From Acidimicrobiaceae bacterium (GTDB taxonomy: Bacteria > Actinomycetota > Acidimicrobiia > Acidimicrobiales > Acidimicrobiaceae): DNA of 24,037 nucleotides. The notes under the pieces are model-generated. The model made no database searches. It was given only the letters and a program-made list of their open reading frames with translations, and was not told where the DNA came from. A program made the translations under genes and the position numbers. Below are positions 1-8,431 of this stretch, piece by piece (within the stretch, counting starts at the first letter, position 1; each line of letters opens with the position of its first letter). Where the stretch lies: assembly GCA_013044415.1 (NCBI GenBank), contig JABEUO010000151.1, positions 1 to 24,037 of the forward strand. The letters run 5' to 3'.

Positions 1-105
1 CAGACCAGTTGGTCGTGGTGGCGTGACGGGAGCGATGCTTGGTAACTCCAACCAAACGGCGGAGCCAGAAGCCCCGTCCGTAAGGGCGGGGAGGTTCACG
101 AGAGT
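1..105 (+). mobile_element. Probable right end of an IS200/IS605-type element (tnpB side, cut by window edge)
   Basis: A GC-rich hairpin at 72-91 (CCCCGTCC, loop GTAA, GGGCGGGG, with one T-G pair) is preceded by AGAAG and followed by AGGTTCACG. This resembles the conserved hairpin at the right end of many IS200/IS605 and IS607 elements, which also forms the 3' end of the TnpB guide RNA. The element body would lie upstream of the window, so no transposase can be confirmed. A frame-2 reading through this stretch could be a TnpB C-terminal tail, but it is too short to prove. The hairpin ends about 25 bases from the stop codon of the next gene. Confidence 0.5.
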
Positions 106-116
106 TAACTTTCTAA

Positions 117-899
117 TTAATCCTCCAATCTGGGTTGTCTCCCAGGTCCCGGGGGGCCGGCAAAGGCCTGGGCAATTGACATCCATTTTCTAGCGTCTTC
201 CCCTTCGACGACGAGGCCGGTGTCTAGAAGACTTCGTCGCTGTGTGACGACTAGTGCAAAGTCCAACGACGACCCTGAGATTCGATCGGTAGCCATCGGA
301 TTTCCATAACTAATTGAGCCTTTACCGTTGGTCAATTCGACGAACACTTCACTTCGCGGGGGATCCATTCCCCGGTTTATGAAGCTGAAGTCCCTCGTTC
401 GATAGCCTAGGAAGCAGATGTGGGCTAGTCGTGCCGAGTCGTTTGGGGCCAAACTCAGCGAGTCCCTGATGTCGATCCCGTGAGCCCAAGTTTCCATCAG
501 TCGAGCCGTCAGCATCGAGGCCAGGCTCATCGGCGGACCGAACCACCCATAGCGCACTTTGGGATCTGCGGCCCTACAGGTTGCCGTTAGTTGTGATCTG
601 GCGGCAAGAAACCATTCCATTTCGGAAGAGAATCTGCGACCGGCCCTTTTGGTCTCGATCAGCTCGTCAAGGGATCCGGGCTGATCTATGAACTGAGAAA
701 GTAGCCTTGAAAACTCGCTCGTGTCCCTGATGGCAACCTCTGCGATCTCGTCAAAGAATGCTAGGTGAACTAGTTGGTCTTCAATGCTCCAAGGTAGCGA
801 TGGGGTTGGTCTCTGCCAGTCGGAGCTGCCCAGGGTTTCCAAGACCGCAACTAGATCCTGGGTCTCCTGATTCAGGTCCCTGATCAGTTCTTCAAGCAC
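117..899 (-). CDS. TIGR03084-family / DinB-MDMPI-like metal-binding protein
   Basis: A 260-residue protein of the actinobacterial TIGR03084 family, related to DinB and the mycothiol-dependent maleylpyruvate isomerase N-terminal fold. The fold is a four-helix bundle that usually binds a divalent metal. Candidate ligands are His45 in QLVHLAFFDE and Glu136 and His140 in METWAHGIDIRD, a His/Glu/His pattern as in that superfamily. Its reaction is not known; family members are thought to be mycothiol-linked transferases or isomerases. The start is GTG at 899, with GGAG four bases upstream. It lies 69 bases downstream of the GT87 gene on the same strand, so co-transcription is possible, but the two share no evident pathway. 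Family call is fairly secure, function is not. Confidence 0.85.
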   Translation of the reverse strand: MLEELIRDLNQETQDLVAVLETLGSSDWQRPTPSLPWSIEDQLVHLAFFDEIAEVAIRDTSEFSRLLSQFIDQPGSLDELIETKRAGRRFSSEMEWFLAARSQLTATCRAADPKVRYGWFGPPMSLASMLTARLMETWAHGIDIRDSLSLAPNDSARLAHICFLGYRTRDFSFINRGMDPPRSEVFVELTNGKGSISYGNPMATDRISGSSLDFALVVTQRRSLLDTGLVVEGEDARKWMSIAQAFAGPPGPGRQPRLED

Positions 900-968
900 T
901 CTTCTCCATTTCGATCAAGGTCTCAAATGGCGATAGTTTCGATCTGTCGCTCTTATGCCTATCCTAGG

Positions 969-2318
969 TCATTGGCTTGACGTTGACAGTGGGCGCTTTG
1001 GCGAATTCTGGGTTGGCGCCAAAGCAAGCAGACAGATGAGAACTATGGCGATTTGGACGAATGCAGTCGGAACGAGACCGATCTCATGGGTTAGCGAGTC
1101 CGCTGCAACGGCTAGGTAACCGATCGCCAGTGTGTAGCTGGCTCTTCTCCTGGTCTTAGTTGTTCTGCTTGGTGGTATGGTCTCAAAAAGATCGGTTGAA
1201 AGGGCTACTTCAGCACTTTTATCTTCGATTCGAAACTGTCGCCAATTTAGAAGGCTCGACGCAGCAACTATCACAAAGGCAACTGCGTCACCAATGGCAC
1301 CGAGTCGGTCCGGCGTAACGAGCACCCAGCTCGCAGGGCCGAGGAAAATCAGCCAGTTTCGTCTTCGTTCTTGGGTTGCCATCGGGGGTATCAAGAGCGG
1401 AAGGTAGCTAGCCCACATAATTGGGGTGATAATTAGGCTCGAAACTACCGACGCAAGGAAGATCCCCTCTTGTTTTCGTCTGGGTTCGATGATCGTCATG
1501 GCGAGGAAGAAGATTGCAGCTGAGCTGGCAACCGCTAGTGCCATTGCTGGTTTCGACCCAATCGAAAGGCGGCTAAGTAGTGCAGCAAGGGAGTACCCTT
1601 GGCTGCCTTCATGACGAGCAAGCTGCATCAAGAGCCTGAAGTATCCAAAGGCTGATAGTGGTCCGAAAAGGAACCCTAAGCCGAGGATGGCGCCAACGAA
1701 TCCGGATGCCGTTATAAACGCCCTAAACCTTCTGGTGAGGACGAGGAATAGACCTAAGGGGAGCAGGAAAAGCTTTGCTGAGACAGCGATTGCCACAAAG
1801 ATTCCAGATGCGGTCGGATTATCTCTGAACTTCCAGGTTGCTGCGATGGCGAGGAAGAGTAATGGGTTTAAGGTACCCATCTGGAAGGAGATGATCGAGA
1901 CCGAAGAGAGGAGTAATGAGATGACGAGTGTGTTTGACTTAATGCCGAGCATTCTCAGGCCCAAAAGGTATGCAACGATGCTGACAACAACGAAGAACTC
2001 TTCGGCCAGCCACACAGGCAGAGCGGCAAAAGGTACGAATAGCCAGGAGATCAAGTAGGGGTAGACGAAGGAACTTCCAGAATAGACCGAAGCTGACCCT
2101 AGAACGGGATAGGGGTCTTTACCCGCCAGGTCCATTGAAGCGGCATGACGAAAGACTAAGAAGTCGGCCTGATTGTCCAGATGGGCAAGGAAGAGCGCAA
2201 CGATGATAACGAAAAGATAGCTTGCAATGACCCTGACCCTAGGCTTGTCTAATCTAAGAGTTGGAAATAGCCCTCCATGAGCTTTAGTATTTCTCAAACG
2301 ACGCCTCGATGTCTTCAC
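969..2318 (-). CDS. GT87 (DUF2029) polyprenyl-phosphate-dependent membrane glycosyltransferase
   Basis: A 449-residue polytopic membrane protein with about ten hydrophobic segments, the first at residues 31-47. It matches the GT87/DUF2029 family, which includes mycobacterial PimE and arabinofuranosyl/mannosyltransferases that use a polyprenyl-phosphate sugar and act on the outer face of the membrane. Family marks visible here are the ADF motif after the first membrane helix (Asp52, in the position of the likely catalytic Asp of PimE), the DPYP motif at 68-71 and the FVYPY motif at 84-88. The charged N-terminus (MKTSRRRLRN) is cytoplasmic. The start is GTG at 2318. No other cell-wall genes lie nearby, so the acceptor cannot be guessed. 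The upstream 550 bases hold no confident gene. Confidence 0.85.
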   Translation of the reverse strand: MKTSRRRLRNTKAHGGLFPTLRLDKPRVRVIASYLFVIIVALFLAHLDNQADFLVFRHAASMDLAGKDPYPVLGSASVYSGSSFVYPYLISWLFVPFAALPVWLAEEFFVVVSIVAYLLGLRMLGIKSNTLVISLLLSSVSIISFQMGTLNPLLFLAIAATWKFRDNPTASGIFVAIAVSAKLFLLPLGLFLVLTRRFRAFITASGFVGAILGLGFLFGPLSAFGYFRLLMQLARHEGSQGYSLAALLSRLSIGSKPAMALAVASSAAIFFLAMTIIEPRRKQEGIFLASVVSSLIITPIMWASYLPLLIPPMATQERRRNWLIFLGPASWVLVTPDRLGAIGDAVAFVIVAASSLLNWRQFRIEDKSAEVALSTDLFETIPPSRTTKTRRRASYTLAIGYLAVAADSLTHEIGLVPTAFVQIAIVLICLLALAPTQNSPKRPLSTSSQ

Positions 2319-2869
2319 CGCACATGGTGACCAGACTCAGCCGTGACATGCTATCGTTAGGGCTCGAGGTTCCCGGGAGGATGGAGATATTATCATGCGG
2401 TATTGCCTGCTTTTTTCGAATCTACTTCCGATGCTATCAGGCTCATATTCTCGGTCTGTTAGCGCCTCGTAGCGAGGTTCTCAAATCTGAAGTCGATTGC
2501 CTTGGAAGTTGTCGGCTTCGACTCTGACCGTTGGGCAAGCTTGTATTGCCGCTTTCTTGTGGCCACTTTTACTCCTGTGGATCTGGCACTTATGACTGAG
2601 ATATCATCTGCGGCTAACGGAGAAAGATAGCCTCGTGGCGGGCTTTGGGCGATTGATAACAACAATGCCGCCATTGACTGAGATCACCCAGCACGGGCGA
2701 CCATGAGCGAGTGGAGAAAACCACCAATAGACAAGTAGCGAGTTAGTTCCAATCTACTCTGTGCCCACCAGGTGACCCTAACGCTCCTAAGGTAAGAGGC
2801 TGGCACACCGAATCAGATGTGCCGAGCGCCCCGTCGGTGAAAAATGGCGACCCGATACCATTGCATCCG
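2319..2869. other. Gene-poor intergenic region, no confident gene
   Basis: Both flanking genes are on the minus strand. The longest open frame here (minus, 2459-2674, 71 codons) shows no recognisable motif and was not accepted. An inverted repeat, GGCACA (2802-2807) with TGTGCC (2818-2823), lies about 47 bases beyond the stop codon of the flavoprotein gene and could form a stem with a 10-base loop, but no T-run follows on the minus strand, so it is only a weak terminator candidate. A shorter hairpin CCTCG-TAG-CGAGG sits at 2465-2477. Confidence 0.5.
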
Positions 2870-4495
2870 CTAAATAGTCTCCGGCTCCATCTTGATAGCG
2901 CCGCACGGACACTCCGCGACGCAGATCCCGCACCCTTTACAGTAGTCATAGTCGAACTGATACCGTTGACCGGGTCCGAGCTTGATTACCGCATTGTCGG
3001 GACAGACCCCGTAACAGTTATCGCATTCGAAGCAGTTGCCGCATGATAGGCACCTCCTGGCTTCAAAGAGGGCATTATCTTCGTCAAGGCCCAAAACGAC
3101 CTCATCGAAGCTGGATTGTCGACGTACAATATCTAGCTTTGGCCGGACCGTCTGAGGAGCATCTGTGTAGTACCAGGTGTGAATCTTGTCGAAGGTGGCG
3201 ACTTCGTGCTTGGCGGGTTCTACGGGTTCGTCACCTCGCAGGAATGCATCGATATATCTAGCCGCTCGCTTGCCATGGCCGATGGCCCTGGTAACGGTCC
3301 TCTCACTTGGCACCATGTCCCCGCCAGCGAACACGCCGCTCTGGCCGGTCATCATATTGGGACCAACTTGGACCACTCCGTCTTGCACCTCTATCGATGG
3401 GAGGTTTTCAACTAGCGATAGGTCGACTTCTTGGCCCAATGCAAGTATGAGTGAGTCTGATTCAAGTTCCTCAAACTCTCCGGTCGGTTGTGGAAAGCCG
3501 GTCTCGTCGAGTTCCATCTTTTCGATTACTAGTTTTCCCGGTCCGGCATGCTTGATCGTCGAGAGCCAACGCATCTGGATGCCCTCTTCAAGCGCCTCTT
3601 CAACTTCGAAATCGTGGGCTGGCATCTTGTCTCGAGTCCGCCGATATACAACTACTGCGTCGGTCGCTCCTAGGCGCTTTGCGGTCCTAGCCGCATCCAT
3701 TGCGGTATTACCGCCACCATATATCACGACCTTTCGGCCGATTTTCGGAAGTTCTTCGCCCTCCATCGAGCGAAGAAAGGTAACCGCATCGAGGATGTGG
3801 GTCGAATCCCCGGCAGGTATGTAGGCCCGCCTTCCGACCTCAGCACCAATTGCCAGAAAGGCGGCGTCAAACTCCTTCGAATTGACTACCGTTGACAGGT
3901 CGTCGACCTTCTTGTTGTAGCGTATCTCTACGCCCATGTCAATTATCCGGTCGACCTCGGCTTCGAGGATATTTCGGGGGAGCCGATAGGAAGGGATACC
4001 AAAACGCATCATTCCGCCGGGCATCGGTCCGGCTTCGTAGATGGTTACCTTGTGGCCAGCCAAGCGCATATGATATGCGGCGGATAACCCAGAGGGTCCC
4101 GCACCGATCACTAGTACATTTTTGTTCGTTTCCTTGGCCAACTGTCGAGGCTTCCAGCCCTTTTCCAGGGCAATATCGCCAAGGAACCTTTCGACCGAAT
4201 TGATACCGACTGCAACGTCGAGCTGCGCTCTATTGCAGACGTTTTCGCAGGTGTGGTAGCAAACCCTCCCCATGACCGCCGGCATAGGATTGTCGACCAT
4301 TAGCACCTGCCAAGCTTCCTGGTAGTTTCCTTCTTCGGCGTGGTAGAGCCAACCCTGTATGTTCTCCCCCGCAGGACACTCCTGGTTGCAAGGGGGAAGC
4401 CGATCTAGGTATACCGGTCTTTCGACCCTCCAACTGCCGGTTTTGTTCGAGCGGCTCGTGCCGACTTCGAGGGTTATCGCGTAAGGCTTGTCCAT
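2870..4495 (-). CDS. GltD-type NAD(P)H flavoprotein fused to a 2[4Fe-4S] ferredoxin (PorD-like), partner of the 2-oxoacid:ferredoxin oxidoreductase
   Basis: A 541-residue fusion. The N-terminus is a glutamate-synthase small-subunit type iron-sulfur domain (Cys36, Cys40, Cys79, Cys83, Cys87). Next come an FAD fold (GAGPSG, 131-136), an NAD(P) fold (GGGNTAMDAA, 260-269) and a second FAD contact (FAGGDMVPS, 389-397). The C-terminus, from about 480, is a ferredoxin with CLSCGNCFECDNCYGVCP (481 on) and CKGCGICVAECP (519-530), enough for two clusters. This domain takes the place of the separate PorD delta subunit. The gene follows porB with a 7-base gap, so it should shuttle electrons between the oxidoreductase, ferredoxin and NAD(P)H. 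Which way electrons flow cannot be read from sequence. The C-terminus has an additional Cys (491) within its first motif. The start is ATG at 4495 behind a weak ribosome site. Confidence 0.93.
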   Translation of the reverse strand: MDKPYAITLEVGTSRSNKTGSWRVERPVYLDRLPPCNQECPAGENIQGWLYHAEEGNYQEAWQVLMVDNPMPAVMGRVCYHTCENVCNRAQLDVAVGINSVERFLGDIALEKGWKPRQLAKETNKNVLVIGAGPSGLSAAYHMRLAGHKVTIYEAGPMPGGMMRFGIPSYRLPRNILEAEVDRIIDMGVEIRYNKKVDDLSTVVNSKEFDAAFLAIGAEVGRRAYIPAGDSTHILDAVTFLRSMEGEELPKIGRKVVIYGGGNTAMDAARTAKRLGATDAVVVYRRTRDKMPAHDFEVEEALEEGIQMRWLSTIKHAGPGKLVIEKMELDETGFPQPTGEFEELESDSLILALGQEVDLSLVENLPSIEVQDGVVQVGPNMMTGQSGVFAGGDMVPSERTVTRAIGHGKRAARYIDAFLRGDEPVEPAKHEVATFDKIHTWYYTDAPQTVRPKLDIVRRQSSFDEVVLGLDEDNALFEARRCLSCGNCFECDNCYGVCPDNAVIKLGPGQRYQFDYDYCKGCGICVAECPCGAIKMEPETI

Positions 4496-4502
4496 TTTAT
4501 CG

Positions 4503-5552
4503 TTACCTCGTTTGGAGTGCTTCTTGGTCGGCTAGTGAGTTTCCACTTGAGCTTTGGGATTGGGTATCAAGGAGGTCAAATCGTCGGATATTCTTGTCCG
4601 CTATCGTTTGAAGCTGCGCTATCACCTCGGTGTTGGCGCTAGGTCGGAAGAGGTGTTGATAGCGCCTCTGTGGACGTAAGTACTCCTCTACCGGGACCTG
4701 AGAACGGATTTTTGATGACCCGGTGACTTCGCCGTACTCGGCTTCGAAGACTGGGAAGAGGCCGGATTCCTTAGCGAGCCTTGAGAGTCTTATTGTGTCC
4801 GAAGGGGCGGATCCCCAACCAAGCGGACAGGGTACAAGGACGTGAAGGTACCTAGCGCCACGGAATGACATCGCCTTTTCGACCTTGTATTCGAGATCGT
4901 GGAGTTCGGCCACCGTCGCCGTCGCTACATAGGGTATTTCATGGGCCATCGCTATAAGTGGGAGGTTTTTGCCCTTGCCAAAGTCCGCTCCTGGGTGAGC
5001 ACCGACGGCTTCAGTGGTTGAGGTTTTGGCTGCGGGTGGGGTTGCCCCAGAGCGCTGGACGCCGGTGTTCATGTACGCTTCATTGTCGTAGCAGATGAAG
5101 AGTACGTCATCATTTCTTTCAAACATTCCAGAAAGGACGCCAAATCCTATGTCGACGGTTCCGCCGTCGCCAGCCTGGGCCACGACCCTAACGTCGGTTC
5201 GCCCTTTGACCTTCAATGCCGCTGCTATTCCCGTGCCCACCGCAGCCACATTCCCAAAGAGTGAGTGTATCCAGGGTATTTGCCATGAAGTCTCAGGAAA
5301 AGGTGTCGTAAATACCTCGAGGCAGCCGGTGGCATTTGCTGCGATCACCTTGCCATCAGTCGCCCGCATCGCTGCGTCAATGGCGTATCTGGCTCCGAGG
5401 GCCTCGCCGCACCCTTGGCATGCCCTGTGGCCGAGGGTGAGGGAGTTGGTGCGCTTCATGTCTGCTTGAACCGTGCGGTCCTGCGCTTCTAAAAGCCTGT
5501 TTCCTACGACGAAGCTTCCGGTCTGGTAGAACTTGACTGGTTGGTAGCCCAC
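4503..5552 (-). CDS. porB: 2-oxoacid (pyruvate):ferredoxin oxidoreductase, beta subunit (TPP-binding)
   Basis: This subunit binds thiamine pyrophosphate and the proximal [4Fe-4S] cluster of pyruvate-type ferredoxin oxidoreductases, which convert 2-oxoacid plus CoA to acyl-CoA, CO2 and reduced ferredoxin. Visible marks are the CQGCGEAL cysteine pair, a third Cys in NATGCLEVF and a fourth in LVPCPLGW, which together make the expected four ligands, and the TPP motif beginning GDGGTVDIGFG and ending in YDNEAYMN. A longer reading starts at GTG 5579 and overlaps porA by 17 bases. GTG at 5552 is preferred because GAAAGG lies six bases upstream and the overlap disappears. The length of about 349 residues is slightly above usual because of an N-terminal extension before the CxxC motif. 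Confidence 0.93.
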   Translation of the reverse strand: MGYQPVKFYQTGSFVVGNRLLEAQDRTVQADMKRTNSLTLGHRACQGCGEALGARYAIDAAMRATDGKVIAANATGCLEVFTTPFPETSWQIPWIHSLFGNVAAVGTGIAAALKVKGRTDVRVVAQAGDGGTVDIGFGVLSGMFERNDDVLFICYDNEAYMNTGVQRSGATPPAAKTSTTEAVGAHPGADFGKGKNLPLIAMAHEIPYVATATVAELHDLEYKVEKAMSFRGARYLHVLVPCPLGWGSAPSDTIRLSRLAKESGLFPVFEAEYGEVTGSSKIRSQVPVEEYLRPQRRYQHLFRPSANTEVIAQLQTIADKNIRRFDLLDTQSQSSSGNSLADQEALQTR

Positions 5553-5562
5553 GTGGTTCCTT

Positions 5563-6813
5563 TCAATTAGCCTTGGCACTGTGACCGAGGTCGTGGACGA
5601 TTCGTTCAGCTGCGGGTCTGGGTAGAACCGAGGTTTGCATGCGGCTTATTTCCCGGTCTATGACAGCGTGATTTAGGTCTAAAAAGGTCAAGTCAGCGAT
5701 CTCGTCAGCATCGGCTAGTTTAAAAAAGTCCACCAGCGATGAGCGCAGGATTGACCTTCCGCCGAGCCCGGCGACCACCGAATAGCGTTTTATCGGTGCA
5801 TTGCCTAGGGCCGTGGTGATGTTGGCGCTGAGTATGCCGCCAAGGCCCACCGAGAAGGCCTTCTCTAAAACCACCACTCGTTCGGCGCTAGATAGAGCTT
5901 CCCTCACGGCATCTAGTGGGAAGGGTCGGAAGGTCGTTATTCCGAGTACGCCTATCGAAAGGCCAGCGTCACGAAGTTCGTCGACGGCGTCTTTGATCGT
6001 ACCCAGGATTGAACCCATCGCAACAATGATCGTTTCTGCGCCATCGAGGTGGTACTTACTGACCAGGCCACCAGCATAACGAGAGAAGATCGAATCGAAC
6101 TCATTTGCGATCTCCGGAATGCGTTCTAGGGCGAGTAGCTGCTTTGCGTGCGCTAGGTATCTGACCTCGCTAAAGGCCTCCGGACCCACCATCGAGCCTA
6201 TCGAGACCGGGTCGTTTGGATCGAGTATCTGTTTTGGCTCGAAGTGGGGAAGGAAGCGGTCCACCTGCTCCTGCTCGGGTATGTCGACCCGCTCGACGGC
6301 GTGGGTGAGGATGAAGCCGTCCATATTCACCATTACTGGTAGTGATATCTCCTCGGCGAGTCTAAAGGCCTGGATGTGGAGATCTACTGCGTCTTGATTC
6401 GTCTCGGCGTACAACTGGATCCAACCTGAGTCTCTGACCGCCATCGAATCGGTGTGATCGTTCCAGATATTTATCGGTGCGCCGATAGCCCTGTTTGCTA
6501 AGGTCATAACGATGGGTAGGCCGAGGCCAGCGGCGTTATAGACCGCTTCGATCATAAATAGCAGCCCCTGGCTCGCAGTGGCAGTGTAAGAACGAGCTCC
6601 CGCAGCAGACGCCCCGATTGCGACCGACATAGCTGCAAATTCTGATTCCACATTTACAAATTCGCACGGGGAGAGTTCACCGCTTTTGACCATCACCGAA
6701 AGATTCTCGACGATATGTGTTTGGGGTGATATTGGGTAGGCGCAGATCACCTCTGGCCTACACAGGGCGGCGGCCTTGGCCACAGCGAGTGAGCCTTCTA
6801 TCTGTTGGAGCAT
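5563..6813 (-). CDS. porA: 2-oxoacid (pyruvate):ferredoxin oxidoreductase, alpha subunit
   Basis: A 416-residue alpha subunit with the pyrimidine-binding domain of the TPP site (YPISPQTHIVE near residues 26-36, then NVESEFAAMSVAIGASAAG and TATASQGLLFMIE) and a C-terminal transketolase-C-like domain (FRPFPLDAVREAL and VLEKAFSVGLGG). Motifs and length match PorA/VorA-type separate-subunit enzymes. Pyruvate is the likeliest substrate, but a related 2-oxoacid cannot be excluded. The ATG at 6813 is preceded by an AAGGA-type site. It sits between porG (40-base gap) and porB, as in a typical four-subunit por operon. Confidence 0.93.
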   Translation of the reverse strand: MLQQIEGSLAVAKAAALCRPEVICAYPISPQTHIVENLSVMVKSGELSPCEFVNVESEFAAMSVAIGASAAGARSYTATASQGLLFMIEAVYNAAGLGLPIVMTLANRAIGAPINIWNDHTDSMAVRDSGWIQLYAETNQDAVDLHIQAFRLAEEISLPVMVNMDGFILTHAVERVDIPEQEQVDRFLPHFEPKQILDPNDPVSIGSMVGPEAFSEVRYLAHAKQLLALERIPEIANEFDSIFSRYAGGLVSKYHLDGAETIIVAMGSILGTIKDAVDELRDAGLSIGVLGITTFRPFPLDAVREALSSAERVVVLEKAFSVGLGGILSANITTALGNAPIKRYSVVAGLGGRSILRSSLVDFFKLADADEIADLTFLDLNHAVIDREISRMQTSVLPRPAAERIVHDLGHSAKAN

Positions 6814-6852
6814 TTGAGATTCCTTCGTTATGCAGTTTAAGAATTTAGATAG

Positions 6853-7449
6853 TTAACTGGGACGAGCGAGTGAGGAGGTCGTTTTAGCCAACTCATTCCT
6901 TACGAAATCGAAGGCTTGGGTAGCGGCCACAACATTCCCGTCCGCAATTGACCCTGAGAATCGGTGCCTTATCGCCGCCTCGACGGATTTTAAAGATACC
7001 CGCATCGTTATGGCCGCAAAGGCTCCTAATAAAGCGGCGTTGGGTACTGGCCTTCCAAAGGCAGCTAGAGCTAAATCCGTCGCCGGAACGCATGAGAGAC
7101 GCTCAGATTTGAATTGAGAAGCGTATTCACCTAGACCGAGCTCGGCAAAGCTTCTCGATGTATTTATCAAGATGTACGCATCCGGCATCACGCCGCTGAA
7201 GAGGTCAACTTGATGAAGCAGGGTTGGATCCTGGATGATGAGGGCGTCTGGATCAGCTATGGGCTCCCTGCTTCGTATCTCTTTGTCGTCGACCCTACAA
7301 AAAGCGACGACAGGCGCCCCCATCCTTTCGGAGCCAAAGCTCGGAAAGGCCTGAGCGTACTTATTTTCATAAAATGCTGCGACAGAGAGCATCTCGGCTG
7401 CGGTTACTACACCTTGCCCGCCCCTACCATGAATACGTATTTGAAACAT
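6853..7449 (-). CDS. porG: 2-oxoacid (pyruvate):ferredoxin oxidoreductase, gamma subunit
   Basis: A 198-residue gamma subunit beginning with the hallmark IRIHGRGGQGVVTAAEML, followed by QAFPSFGSERMGAPV and then SREPIADPDALIIQD. Gamma carries the CoA-binding fold of the complex. It is the first gene of the minus-strand operon porG-porA-porB-flavoprotein, so the promoter should lie within 7450-7800. The ATG at 7449 has GGAAG six bases upstream. Confidence 0.93.
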   Translation of the reverse strand: MFQIRIHGRGGQGVVTAAEMLSVAAFYENKYAQAFPSFGSERMGAPVVAFCRVDDKEIRSREPIADPDALIIQDPTLLHQVDLFSGVMPDAYILINTSRSFAELGLGEYASQFKSERLSCVPATDLALAAFGRPVPNAALLGAFAAITMRVSLKSVEAAIRHRFSGSIADGNVVAATQAFDFVRNELAKTTSSLARPS

Positions 7450-7927
7450 CCCAGTCTTCCGTTAGGTCCGATACGGGGACAGCCTACTACCAAGCCCCAT
7501 ATCTATTTAAAGTGTCCAGTTAGGATAAAAATCCTTGCCCTACTTCATAGATAATAATTGTCCGTAACCCGCAGATTACCAAACCCAATTGTCATACATG
7601 TATACGCAATTAATAATCTCCCAGTAGCTATCCCGGCCACGCAGGGGCTTCGAAAGGTGCTACCAGCCGTTTTGCCAATAGATTGACTCCCTGTTCGGTA
7701 CCCTCCAATCTTTTCACCAAAAATGGAACGAGCGAAATTGTGATAAAAAGTTTTAAACGGTAATTTTCATACAGTGATTGCATAAAGATTATTAATTAGA
7801 AAAAACCTCTACCAGGTACCAATTCCTGATTGCCATTTCCGATAGCGCTGCTACGCACTTTTGCCCACACGACGATGTCTGTGTGACGCCGCTGGCTCGA
7901 GAAGCCCTTTTAGTTCTGCGATGGTTT

Positions 7928-7969
7928 GCTGACGGCACGGTTTGGCTGACGGCACGGTTTGGCTGACCG
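7928..7969. repeat. 17-bp tandem repeat, two full units and a partial third
   Basis: The unit GCTGACGGCACGGTTTG occurs at 7928-7944 and, identical, at 7945-7961. A third copy breaks off after GCTGACCG at 7962-7969. It lies in the gene-poor stretch upstream of the permease, about 460 bases before its start. Confidence 0.9.
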
Positions 7970-8160
7970 TAAACGATTTGTGAGCGTCCCAGTCGATCTC
8001 TTTCGAGAGACCTTTTATGCCGACGGGCGTATTCGTGGTGCGAATTTGAGAAGAATCAGGCACGGCGACTGGGCGCCGATATCCATTTCAGGAATGCATC
8101 CTTCTGCCTGGACTGGACGATCAAATTTCGCTTTTACGCGAGTTTGCCTGGCGGCCTGGG

Positions 8161-8180
8161 CCACCACTACGCAGTGGTGG
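8161..8180. other. Perfect 8-bp stem-loop (CCACCACT / AGTGGTGG)
   Basis: CCACCACT (8161-8168) and AGTGGTGG (8173-8180) are exact complements around the loop ACGC. No T-run follows on either strand, so it does not look like a classical terminator. It lies about 250 bases upstream of the permease start and may shape the leader RNA. Confidence 0.5.
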
Positions 8181-8431
8181 TGATGCCGAGAATCAGCAAG
8201 CGGTGCCGCTCGGAGGATGACGTCTCGTGATCGCTAGATGTTAACTCTTGAGAATATTGAGTTCCGGGCATTAGTTACCGGTTATGACTTTGTAGCATTG
8301 AACCAGTTTTGTGGTTATTCGCCTTGGGGGAGGTCCCGTCGATTTCGGCGAGGACGAGTTCGTGCCCTAAGGTCGCTAGTTTCCACTGGACTGTGGGACG
8401 GGTTGGTTTTACGGGTTGGAGGCAGCTAGAG

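Larger units (their letters stand above)
7450..8431. other. Long gene-poor region between divergent por operon and permease
   Basis: About 980 bases hold no recognisable gene. The part at 7500-7820 is AT-rich and should contain the por promoter. A 10-bp palindrome ATACATGTAT at 7594-7603 is a possible operator. The part at 7820-8240 has higher GC and several short open frames on both strands (for example minus 7851-8063 and plus 7959-8183), none with a family motif; it could be a decayed gene. It also contains a 17-bp tandem repeat and an 8-bp stem-loop, listed separately. No TPP or purine riboswitch core was recognised ahead of the permease. Confidence 0.5.

Noticed and set aside
2465..2477. 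Hairpin CCTCG-TAG-CGAGG as terminator or regulatory element
   Set aside because: Only five base pairs and no T-run on either strand.
2459..2674. 71-codon minus-strand open frame between the GT87 and flavoprotein genes
   Set aside because: No family motif, no clear ribosome site, and composition like non-coding DNA.
7959..8183. Short plus-strand frame upstream of the permease
   Set aside because: Starts inside the tandem repeat, shows no conserved motif and overlaps other equally poor frames.
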